Below, piece after piece: positions 43,087 through 49,930 of a stretch of DNA of 64,000 nt (position 1 is its first letter; every line of letters begins with the position of its first letter). The stretch is from positions 248,001 through 312,000 of the forward strand of contig NZ_JBHSGB010000001.1 in NCBI RefSeq assembly GCF_042654345.1. Direction: 5' to 3'. Below the pieces are notes generated by a model. That model had not been told where the DNA came from and searched no databases. It saw only the letters and a program-made list of their open reading frames with translations. The translations under genes and the position numbers were made by a program. Origin of the DNA: Pararheinheimera marina. Its GTDB lineage: Bacteria > Pseudomonadota > Gammaproteobacteria > Enterobacterales > Alteromonadaceae.

Positions 43087-43622
43087 GCCAACTGACCCTG
43101 TATTCAGCACAGAATGCCACAGAGCCCCAGTGGCAGTCTGAAGACCCAAGCGCCATTGCGGCCAAACTGGCTGACTTTGGCCTGAGTTTCCGCCAATGGC
43201 CGGTGGCCACACTGTCAGAGCAGGCCAGCGCAGAGCAAATACTTACTCACTATCAAAGCGAAATCCGTCAGCTGCAAGCCGAGGCTGGTTACCAGACCGC
43301 CGACGTGGTCAGCCTGAATGCCGAGCATCCGGACAAAGCGGCATTACGGCAAAAGTTTCTGGCCGAACATACCCATGCCGAAGACGAAGTGCGGTTTTTT
43401 GTCCGTGGTCGCGGCTTGTTTTGTTTTCATCTGCAGAACCAGGTGCTGCAACTGCTGTGCACCCAAGGCGATTTAATCAATGTACCTGCCGGTACCCTGC
43501 ATTGGTTTGATATGGGTTCAGCCCCTGCATTTACGGCAATCAGGCTCTTTACCGACCCCAGCGGCTGGGTTGCGCAGTTCAGCGGCAGCCCTATTGCAGG
43601 GCAATTTCCTTTATTGGACTAA
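43083..43622 (+). CDS. mtnD: Acireductone dioxygenase
   Basis: 179 residues from ATG 43083, inside the mtnC stop. The cupin metal ligands are H96, H98, E102 (AEHTHAEDEVRFFVRG) and H140 (GTLHWFDMG), the same numbers as in the well-studied Klebsiella enzyme. With iron it gives the methionine precursor 4-methylthio-2-oxobutanoate and formate; with nickel it gives an off-path product. The aminotransferase on the other strand uses its product. Confidence 0.97.
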   Translation: MSQLTLYSAQNATEPQWQSEDPSAIAAKLADFGLSFRQWPVATLSEQASAEQILTHYQSEIRQLQAEAGYQTADVVSLNAEHPDKAALRQKFLAEHTHAEDEVRFFVRGRGLFCFHLQNQVLQLLCTQGDLINVPAGTLHWFDMGSAPAFTAIRLFTDPSGWVAQFSGSPIAGQFPLLD

Positions 43623-43648
43623 GCCTTGCACCATCAGGGTGCAAGGCT
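43622..43648 (+). terminator. Stem-loop after mtnD
   Basis: AGCCTTGCACC (43622-43632) pairs perfectly with GGTGCAAGGCT (43638-43648) around five nt. The lack of a T-run makes it an imperfect intrinsic terminator. The 116 nt from here to the LysR gene hold no ORF; they are AT-rich (around 43670-43740) and probably contain its promoter. Confidence 0.6.
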
Positions 43649-43764
43649 GCCACACTGCGGCTCATATCAACTAAAATTCATAAATATTTCGTAATTAAAT
43701 CATAATCTTAAATTATGGTTTCTTTTTTGCTAACCTGTATGCAGATTAGTTTCGAGTTTCTGAC

Positions 43765-44649
43765 ATGGCCATTCATAGTTCATTACGTGGTTTACGCTGT
43801 TTTTGTGTTGCCGCCGACTGTTTAAGTTTTAAAGAAACAGCCCGTCAGTTGTACCTGACACCGTCTGCGGTCAGCCACCAAATTAAGCAACTGGAAACAG
43901 AGCTGGGCTTTGAGCTGTTTATCCGCCAGACACGGGCCATTGAGCTGTCCAATCAGGGCAAGGCCTTTTACCAGTCGTTGTTGCCTATCATGCGTGATCT
44001 GGAGCAGACCTTACGCCATTTTGCTTCGCAGAAACCACCGACAGAACTCAGTATTTCTATGCCTGAATTTTTTGCCAGTGAGTTTTTTGTGCCCAAGCTG
44101 GTTGGCTGGTCCGAGCAACATCCGGACATTAACCTGACAGTTGAAACCATTAAATCGCGGCAGGATTCCCCCAAATACACAGATTTGCAGATCCTGTTGG
44201 CCAGCGCCAAGCCGGCCGATCATGTCAGTCATGAGTTATTTCCTATCAGCTATATCCCGGCCTGCAACCCAAGCCTGTACCAACAGCTGCTGCCACTGGG
44301 CTTTGACGCCCTGCAAAAAGCGCCATTGCTGGTGCACCAGGCACGGCCCTGGGCCTGGCACCACTGGGCCGATCAGGTGGGTATTGAACAGTTTTCACCT
44401 AAGCAGGTGATCCAGCTGGACAGTATGTTCAGCGTGGCCCGTGCCAGCCAGCAGGGTCTCGGTATCGCACTGATCCCCTGGCCTATCAGCCACAGCTGGT
44501 TTGCCAGCGGTAGCCTGAAACGGCTGTTCAGTGAAGAGCTGCAAAGCCGGGATAAGTACTACCTGGTGCAGCATGAATCGGAAGCCAACAAACCGGAGAT
44601 CCAACAGCTGGTGGAGTGGATCCTCAGCAGCTTTCGCTTACACAGCTGA
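43765..44649 (+). CDS. LysR-family transcriptional regulator
   Basis: 294 residues. An N-terminal winged helix (LRCFCVAADCLSFKETARQL, SAVSHQIKQLETELGFELF) is followed by the LysR ligand-binding domain (about 90-290). The GcvA-like opening, SSLRGLRCFCVAAD, suggests that subgroup. Targets are usually divergent or adjacent genes; here the nearest downstream gene is the exported TPR-like protein 106 nt away. Effector unknown. Confidence 0.92.
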   Translation: MAIHSSLRGLRCFCVAADCLSFKETARQLYLTPSAVSHQIKQLETELGFELFIRQTRAIELSNQGKAFYQSLLPIMRDLEQTLRHFASQKPPTELSISMPEFFASEFFVPKLVGWSEQHPDINLTVETIKSRQDSPKYTDLQILLASAKPADHVSHELFPISYIPACNPSLYQQLLPLGFDALQKAPLLVHQARPWAWHHWADQVGIEQFSPKQVIQLDSMFSVARASQQGLGIALIPWPISHSWFASGSLKRLFSEELQSRDKYYLVQHESEANKPEIQQLVEWILSSFRLHS

Positions 44650-44755
44650 ATTTTGCTAATCCATTAACGTGATTTATATCCTTTGTCAGTTCTGAGTCAA
44701 AACTCTAAAGTACAAATGCAGCGGGTGCTGCAGAAACTTACAGTGGAGAACTCAG

Positions 44756-45265
44756 ATGAAAGCGACAACCTTCAACTTTGGCAAATTGGTAGCCCTGGGG
44801 CTGTTGGCCGGAAGTACCTTCGTCGCCAACGCAGCCACTGGTCCATTCAAAATGGCATTACCTGAAAACGGACCGGCTGCAGATGCGATGAAAGCAGGCC
44901 AGTACCAGCAGGCCGTTACCGAACTGAACAGCAGCGCGACTGACCTGTTTAGCAAACAAATCAGCTTGTGCGTAGCGCACACTCAGTTATCTCAGTTTGA
45001 GCTGGCTGAAAAAGCATGTAGCCAAGCCATCGTCACTGCACGTCGCCTGGAAGGCGAAACGGCCAGCAGCAAGCGTGAAATGCGTGCTCTGGCGTTAAGT
45101 AACCGCGGTGTTACCCGTTTACTGCAGCAAGACCCTGTGGCCGCGCTGGCTGACTTTGAACAAGCTCAGTCGTTAAGCAACACGGATTATGGTCAGTACA
45201 ACCTGGCTCTGTTGCAACAAAAACTGAAAGCCGCTGTTTCACCGGTGCTGACTGCAGCCCGCTAA
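44756..45265 (+). CDS. Exported TPR-like hypothetical protein
   Basis: 169 residues from ATG 44756 (GGAGAA upstream). A Sec signal peptide (LVALGLLAGSTFVANA|AT) is followed by a helical domain resembling two or three TPR units (about 40-90 and 110-145; ALSNRGVTRLLQQDPVAALADFEQAQSL). Two Cys (about 73 and 88) could form a disulfide in the periplasm. Function unknown. Two hairpins and a 41-codon ORF follow. Confidence 0.75.
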   Translation: MKATTFNFGKLVALGLLAGSTFVANAATGPFKMALPENGPAADAMKAGQYQQAVTELNSSATDLFSKQISLCVAHTQLSQFELAEKACSQAIVTARRLEGETASSKREMRALALSNRGVTRLLQQDPVAALADFEQAQSLSNTDYGQYNLALLQQKLKAAVSPVLTAAR

Positions 45266-45273
45266 AACAGCCT

Positions 45274-45323
45274 GTCACAATGATGTGACCTGATCGACCG
45301 GCCGCGGGGGCGGCCGGACTTTT
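45274..45323 (+). promoter_or_regulatory. Two tandem hairpins between the TPR-like gene and a small ORF
   Basis: GTCACA/TGTGAC (45274-45279 with 45284-45289, loop ATGA) and CCGGCCGC/GCGGCCGG (45298-45305 with 45310-45317, loop GGGG), the latter followed by ACTTTT. The second could terminate transcription from the TPR-like gene or form a 5' structure eight nt from the small ORF's ribosome site. Confidence 0.65.
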
Positions 45324-45337
45324 AAAGGAGCAGACTT

Positions 45338-45463
45338 ATGCATGTTGAACAGAATACTCAAACTGGCAGTGCCTGGCTGAGCTGGTTACTGCAGCACTGG
45401 TCCTTTTACCAGCAAATTAACGTCAGCCAATGGGATTTGGATGACGAAGAGTTTTTGGGCTGA
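45338..45463 (+). CDS. Candidate small protein, 41 residues
   Basis: ATG 45338 lies seven nt after AAAGGAG, the strongest ribosome site in the region, and the frame ends at TGA 45461-45463. The peptide (starting MHVEQNTQTGSAWLSWLLQH, then WSFYQQINVSQWDLDDEEFLG) has four Trp and an acidic C-terminus, and no signal or membrane helix. It is below usual gene-calling limits. Upstream hairpins and a clean terminator after it frame it as its own small unit. I recognise no family. Confidence 0.6.
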   Translation: MHVEQNTQTGSAWLSWLLQHWSFYQQINVSQWDLDDEEFLG

Positions 45464-45489
45464 AGGCCAAGCCTTACTAGTCCCACAAT

Positions 45490-45532
45490 GCGGGTGCGCC
45501 TGTCCCTGTTGGGGTTCACCCGCTTTTTTCTT
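45490..45532 (+). terminator. Rho-independent terminator of the small ORF unit
   Basis: GCGGGTG (45490-45496) pairs with CACCCGC (45517-45523), followed by six T and TTTC-like sequence. The 20-nt loop is G/T-rich and may form internal pairs. Confidence 0.75.
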
Positions 45533-45594
45533 TCTGTAACCCCACCATTTCCTGTCATAATAAGCCCCATTGTCAGCTGAACGAGATGAATCGA

Positions 45595-46017
45595 ATGCGC
45601 GTATGCGGTGTGGAAATTAAAAGCAATGAAGCCATTTTGTGCCTGATGGCCAGCAACCAGGGTCTGTTTGAACTGCCGGATTGCCGCAGCAACAGACTGC
45701 AGCTGGTCAATGATCAGGACCCGGAACAAATCCGCAAGTTTCAGTTTTCATTGGCCAAACTGGCTGAAGACTACCGTATCAGCCACTTTGTCATTCGGGA
45801 ACGGCCACAAAAAGGTAAGTTCGCCGGCAGCGCTATTGGTTTTAAAATCGAAGCCGCACTGCAGCTGATCCCAAGTGTGGAAACTGTGATTCTGTCATCC
45901 GCTGACATTAAAGAAAGCCTGAGCCGCACCCCGGTGCCGATCGACTTTAAAGAAACTGGCCTGAAAGGCTTTCAGGAACCAGCCTTTATCAGCGCTTACG
46001 CCTTTCTGGCCAAATAA
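45595..46017 (+). CDS. DUF3010 family protein
   Basis: 140 residues from ATG 45595; an in-frame ATG at 45586 is possible but leaves no ribosome site, whereas GAG lies 8 nt before 45595. MRVCGVEIKSNEAILCLM, RERPQKGKFAGSAIGFKIEAALQ and the end PAFISAYAFLAK match the DUF3010 family of Shewanella-like bacteria. The fold resembles an RNase H-like (actin/RuvC-like) start, but no activity is known. Ends at a strong bidirectional terminator. Confidence 0.85.
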   Translation: MRVCGVEIKSNEAILCLMASNQGLFELPDCRSNRLQLVNDQDPEQIRKFQFSLAKLAEDYRISHFVIRERPQKGKFAGSAIGFKIEAALQLIPSVETVILSSADIKESLSRTPVPIDFKETGLKGFQEPAFISAYAFLAK

Positions 46018-46037
46018 ACCGCACTGAAATCACCATA

Positions 46038-46065
46038 AAAAAGGGCTGCGATGGCAGCCCTTTTT
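46038..46065. terminator. Bidirectional terminator between DUF3010 and the symporter gene
   Basis: AAAAAGGGCTGC (46038-46049) pairs perfectly with GCAGCCCTTTTT (46054-46065) around four nt; T-rich and A-rich flanks suit both strands. Confidence 0.93.
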
Positions 46066-46066
46066 G

Positions 46067-47458
46067 TTATTTTTTCAGGTTCTGCCAATAGGCCGCCAAA
46101 TCTGCTTTGACTTCCGGCAACAGTAAATACAACGCCAGAATATTTGGCACTGCCATCAGAAAAATCATTGAGTCGATAAAATCGAACACTGCCAGCATAT
46201 TCGGCACTGCGCCTATGGCTACCACACAGCAGAACAACACTTTAAAACTGCGTTGGGTCAACGGGCTATAGCCAAATAAATAGGTCCAGGATTTCAGGCC
46301 ATAGTAGCCCCAGCTGATCACTGTTGAATAGCCAAACAACAGCAGCGCCACCATCAGCACCAGCGGAAACCAGTCAAACACCTGAGCAAAAGCGGCGGAC
46401 GTCATCTGCACTCCGTCAAGGCCAGGCTGGACGTAAACGCCGCTGACAATAATCACTAACGCTGAAATAGTACAAATCACCACAGTGTCGATAAAAGGCT
46501 CCAGCAAACCGACAAAACCTTCCGACACCGGCTGGCTGGTGCGGGCGGCCGAATGCGCGATTGGCGATGAGCCAATACCAGCTTCGTTGGAATAGGCAGC
46601 ACGGCGGAAGCCCTGAATAATGACCCCTATGGCCCCGCCGTAAGCAGCTTCAGGTGCAAAAGCCCCATGCAGAATAGTCCAGACTGCCGCCGGTATAGCG
46701 TCCGCATTCAGCACCAGGATCACCAGCGCGGCGCCAAGATAAATAGCGCACATGGCCGGCACCAGCTTGCTGGTAACCCGGGCTATGCTTTGAATGCCGC
46801 CCACCACCACCAAGCCCACCAATGTGGCGTAAATCAAACCAAACAACCAGGCATTGTCAAACCCTGTCACCAGTTTTACCTGCGAAAACCCCTGATTCAC
46901 GTGAACAAAACCGGCCGAACCAAAGACACAGGCGACGGCGAAAAATGCCGCCAGCACTGTACCCAGCCGCGGCAGACCATATTTATCCAGCGCCGCTTTG
47001 ATGTAATACATAGGGCCACCACTGGTGCTGCCATCGGCATGATAAACCCGGTATTTCACCGCCAGCGTGCACTCAACAAATTTGGTGGTCATGCCCAAAA
47101 AGCCAGCCACAATCATCCAGAAGGTAGCACCAGGGCCACCCAAGGCAATGGCGACCGCAACACCAGCAATATTGCCGGTGCCGACAGTACCGGACAGCGC
47201 AGCAGACAAGGCCTGAAAGGGGCTGATATCGCCTTTATCGGTAGGCGTGCTGTGCTTACCGCGCACCACCTGGATCGCATGGCGAAAACCACGAATATTG
47301 ATAAAACCCAGGTAGCAGGTAAACACCACGGCCCCCGCCACCAACCAAAGTACGGTGACCGGCAGTTGCACACCAGCCAATGGAATGCTGTAAAACACAA
47401 CGGCAGCCAGGCTTGAACTCAACCATTCAAAGGCCTGCTGAAAACTAAAATCTGTCAT
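46067..47458 (-). CDS. Alanine/glycine:cation symporter family protein (AGCS)
   Basis: 463 residues with about eleven membrane segments. The family signatures are SGTVGTGNIAGVAVAIALGGPGA near residue 90 and GFRRAAYSNEAGIGSSPIAHSAA near 285. It brings in alanine or glycine with Na+ or H+. ATG 47458 is preceded by GAGTGG. Upstream, GGAATATA (47489-47496) and TATATTCC (47527-47534) form a spaced inverted repeat of unknown meaning. Confidence 0.94.
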   Translation of the reverse strand: MTDFSFQQAFEWLSSSLAAVVFYSIPLAGVQLPVTVLWLVAGAVVFTCYLGFINIRGFRHAIQVVRGKHSTPTDKGDISPFQALSAALSGTVGTGNIAGVAVAIALGGPGATFWMIVAGFLGMTTKFVECTLAVKYRVYHADGSTSGGPMYYIKAALDKYGLPRLGTVLAAFFAVACVFGSAGFVHVNQGFSQVKLVTGFDNAWLFGLIYATLVGLVVVGGIQSIARVTSKLVPAMCAIYLGAALVILVLNADAIPAAVWTILHGAFAPEAAYGGAIGVIIQGFRRAAYSNEAGIGSSPIAHSAARTSQPVSEGFVGLLEPFIDTVVICTISALVIIVSGVYVQPGLDGVQMTSAAFAQVFDWFPLVLMVALLLFGYSTVISWGYYGLKSWTYLFGYSPLTQRSFKVLFCCVVAIGAVPNMLAVFDFIDSMIFLMAVPNILALYLLLPEVKADLAAYWQNLKK

Positions 47459-47666
47459 GGACCACTCTTGTTGTTTTCTGTTAGCGTCGGAATATAAACA
47501 TCCAGACGGCTAATGTTATAGATGGCTATATTCCGGGGTTCTGCCCCACAGTGCAAGTGCTTTTATCCATGGCACGGCCGCTGTCACCGAATTGCCATTA
47601 AGCACACATTTTTATGTCATCTAAAACCACCATGCTGGGCACCTCTGATGAACCCGGAGTATCCTT

Positions 47667-48785
47667 ATGCGCTATTGGTTTTTGTGTGCGCTGTTGTGTT
47701 GCAGCACCATGACACTGGCAGGCAACAAAGTGGTGCTGGTCAGTCTGGATGGGGTGCGCTGGCAGGAGGTGTTCGGCGGCTCCGATCCTCAGCTTATCGT
47801 GTCGCCTGCCTATGTAAAACAGCCTCAGCTTATTCATACCTATAGCCCCGGCCACGCAGAACAGCTGATGCCGTTTTTACATCAAACCGTCGCCAAGCAC
47901 GGGGTGCTGGCCGGTGACAGAAACAAGAATTCCAGCGTCAGTGTGACCAACCCGGCGCAAGTCTCCTACCCTGGCTATCAGGAACTGCTGGCCGGATTTG
48001 CCGACCCGAAGCTGCTGTCCAATGCCGATATTCCCAACCCAAATCCGACCGTACTGGAATGGCTGGCCACAGAGCAAGCCAGGCAAGTGGCCGTGTTTGG
48101 CTCCTGGCAGCTGCTGCCGCAGATCCTGAATACAGCGCGTAGCGGCTTGCTAGTCAATGCCGGTTTTATGCCACTGCAGCAGTTGCACACCGAAAGGGTG
48201 CAGTATTTAAACGAATTGCAGCAGAAAACCCCGGCCAGTTTTGCCACTGTGCGACCAGACATTTTTACTCAGGAATTTGCTTTGGAGTACTTACGGCAGA
48301 AACAACCGGATGTGCTTTATATTGCCCTTGGCGAAGCGGATGACTTTGCGCACCAGCAGCAGTACGACCGCTACCTGCAGGCCATCCACCATCACGACGC
48401 CTTTCTTGCCGAGTTATGGCGCACCTTGCAAAACTTGCCGGCCTACCGCAATCAAACCACCTTATTGATTTCGACCGACCATGGCCGCGGCCTGGCTGAG
48501 CAATGGCATCGCCACGGTCAAACCGCAGCACTGCCAGGCTATCCTGCACCTGAAGGCGTGCCGGGTTCAGAGCAAATCTGGTATGCCGCTCTGGGGCCAG
48601 GCGTACCGGCGGCAGGCTTAGTGCAAGGGGAGTTTCAGCAGGGACAGCTGGCAGCCACACTAGCCGCCAGTCTGGGGCTGGATTACCGTGCCGCTCAGCC
48701 GAAAGCGGCGGCAGCGCTGGAATTTAACAGTCAGTTTCAGCTGGCGTCTGATACAGCTCCAGCGGCTGACCATCAGGGTCCGTAA
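47667..48785 (+). CDS. Exported alkaline-phosphatase-superfamily (type I phosphodiesterase-like) hydrolase
   Basis: 372 residues from ATG 47667 (GGAG upstream). A signal peptide (MRYWFLCALLCCSTMTLAG) precedes the metal-binding opening VVLVSLDGVRWQEVFGG (D28). The likely nucleophile Ser is in NPAQVSYPGYQELLAG. Further metal ligands are in ALGEADDFAH and LISTDHGRG. This is the layout of sulfatase/phosphodiesterase-like enzymes sometimes annotated as phosphoglyceromutase. The substrate is unknown. Its last 62 nt overlap the converging VOC gene. Confidence 0.8.
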   Translation: MRYWFLCALLCCSTMTLAGNKVVLVSLDGVRWQEVFGGSDPQLIVSPAYVKQPQLIHTYSPGHAEQLMPFLHQTVAKHGVLAGDRNKNSSVSVTNPAQVSYPGYQELLAGFADPKLLSNADIPNPNPTVLEWLATEQARQVAVFGSWQLLPQILNTARSGLLVNAGFMPLQQLHTERVQYLNELQQKTPASFATVRPDIFTQEFALEYLRQKQPDVLYIALGEADDFAHQQQYDRYLQAIHHHDAFLAELWRTLQNLPAYRNQTTLLISTDHGRGLAEQWHRHGQTAALPGYPAPEGVPGSEQIWYAALGPGVPAAGLVQGEFQQGQLAATLAASLGLDYRAAQPKAAAALEFNSQFQLASDTAPAADHQGP

Positions 48786-49125
48786 AAAAGGTGAACAATC
48801 GTTGGGTGTAAGGGTCGGTGCGAACAGGCTCAACCTCCACACCAGCAGCAGTCAGATGCGCCACTGCTGCCGCCATATCGGCCACTTTAAACGCCAGATG
48901 GCGCAAACCACAGGCTTCAGGCCGCGATGGCCGTGCCGGTGGCGACGGAAAAGAAAACAGTTCCAACTGGCTGCCATCAGGCAACGCCAGATCCAACTTC
49001 CAGGATTGGCGCTCAGCCCGGAAATGTTCGGCCAGCACAGTCAAACCTAACACTTGGGTGTAAAAGTGTTTCGAACCTTGGTAGTCGCTGCAAATCAGCG
49101 CTACATGATGAATACCTAGCAGCAT
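48724..49125 (-). CDS. VOC-family (glyoxalase-like) protein
   Basis: 133 residues from ATG 49125, which shares a base with the mazG stop (TGATG). Two beta-alpha-beta-beta-beta units are visible: GIHHVALICSDYQGSKHFYTQ at the start and GLRHLAFKVADM in the middle; metal ligands would be H7, E55-like, H76-like and E127-like (DPDGQPLELYQ). It resembles E. coli YaeR. Activity unassigned. The 3' end overlaps the phosphatase-like gene by 62 nt. Confidence 0.9.
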   Translation of the reverse strand: MLLGIHHVALICSDYQGSKHFYTQVLGLTVLAEHFRAERQSWKLDLALPDGSQLELFSFPSPPARPSRPEACGLRHLAFKVADMAAAVAHLTAAGVEVEPVRTDPYTQRLFTFFTDPDGQPLELYQTPAETDC

Positions 49126-49913
49126 CAGAACCCCTGCTGTTTTTCCTGCAGTTTCACCAAATCCCAAAGCGCATCCATTTGTTGCAGGTTGCTCTTCTCC
49201 GGGGTTAATTGCTGCTCGGCCAGTTTCTGCTCCACTGCACGAAAACGCCGTTCAAATTTCAGGTTAGCATTGCGCAGCACAGTTTCCGGGTTGAAGCCCT
49301 GTTTACGCACTACATTCACCAGCGCAAACATTAAATCACCCAGTTCTTCTTCCAGATGCGCATCGCCGCTGTCCAATTCAACCACTTCCTGCACTTCTTC
49401 CTGCACTTTGTCCCAGGCGCCTTGCACATCAGGCCAGTCAAAACCAACCTGAGCACAACGTTTCTGCAGCTTGTAGGCACGGCTCAGCGCAGGCAAGGCC
49501 TGCGGCACATTGTCCAGCACACTGGTTTTGCCCTGTTGCTGGCGCTCACCGGCTTTGATCGCTTCCCAGTTTTGCAGCACCACGGCGCTGCTGTCAGCCT
49601 GCTCATCGCCAAACACATGCGGATGGCGGCGCACCAGTTTTTCACAGATCGCGTTGACGCAGTCGTCAAAGCCAAAACGCTGCTCTTCTTTGGCAATCTG
49701 GGCGTAAAACACCACCTGAAACAGTAAGTCGCCCAGCTCATCTTTCAGCTCAACAAAGTCTTCACGGGCAATGGCGTCGGCCACTTCATAGGCCTCTTCC
49801 AGGGTGTAAGGCACTATGCTCTGGTAACTTTGTTCTTTATCCCAGGGGCAACCCAGCTGTGGGTCGCGTAAACGGGCCATAATGGCCAGTAAACGATCAA
49901 TAGCTGCAGACAA
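49125..49913 (-). CDS. mazG: Nucleoside triphosphate pyrophosphohydrolase MazG
   Basis: 262 residues from a TTG start at 49913 (AAAGGA, 8 nt upstream); the resulting N-terminus, IDRLLAIMARLRDPQLGCPWDKEQ, aligns with E. coli MazG. Two tandem MazG domains carry the EExxE/D metal motifs (LEEAYEVADAI, LKDELGDLLFQVVF; HLEEELGDLMFALVN). It hydrolyses (d)NTPs and is linked to ppGpp levels in E. coli. It lies 17 nt downstream of relA. Confidence 0.95.
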   Translation of the reverse strand: MSAAIDRLLAIMARLRDPQLGCPWDKEQSYQSIVPYTLEEAYEVADAIAREDFVELKDELGDLLFQVVFYAQIAKEEQRFGFDDCVNAICEKLVRRHPHVFGDEQADSSAVVLQNWEAIKAGERQQQGKTSVLDNVPQALPALSRAYKLQKRCAQVGFDWPDVQGAWDKVQEEVQEVVELDSGDAHLEEELGDLMFALVNVVRKQGFNPETVLRNANLKFERRFRAVEQKLAEQQLTPEKSNLQQMDALWDLVKLQEKQQGF

Positions 49914-49930
49914 TGCAGTGGTCCTTTCGG

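Noticed and set aside
45274..45289. TCACA-N4-TGTGA element as a CRP site
   Set aside because: CRP needs TGTGA-N6-TCACA; here the half-sites are inverted in order and spacing, so it is better read as an RNA hairpin.
46667..47416. A 249-codon open frame on the + strand
   Set aside because: Antisense to the AGCS symporter, with similar His/Gln-rich composition and no ribosome site.
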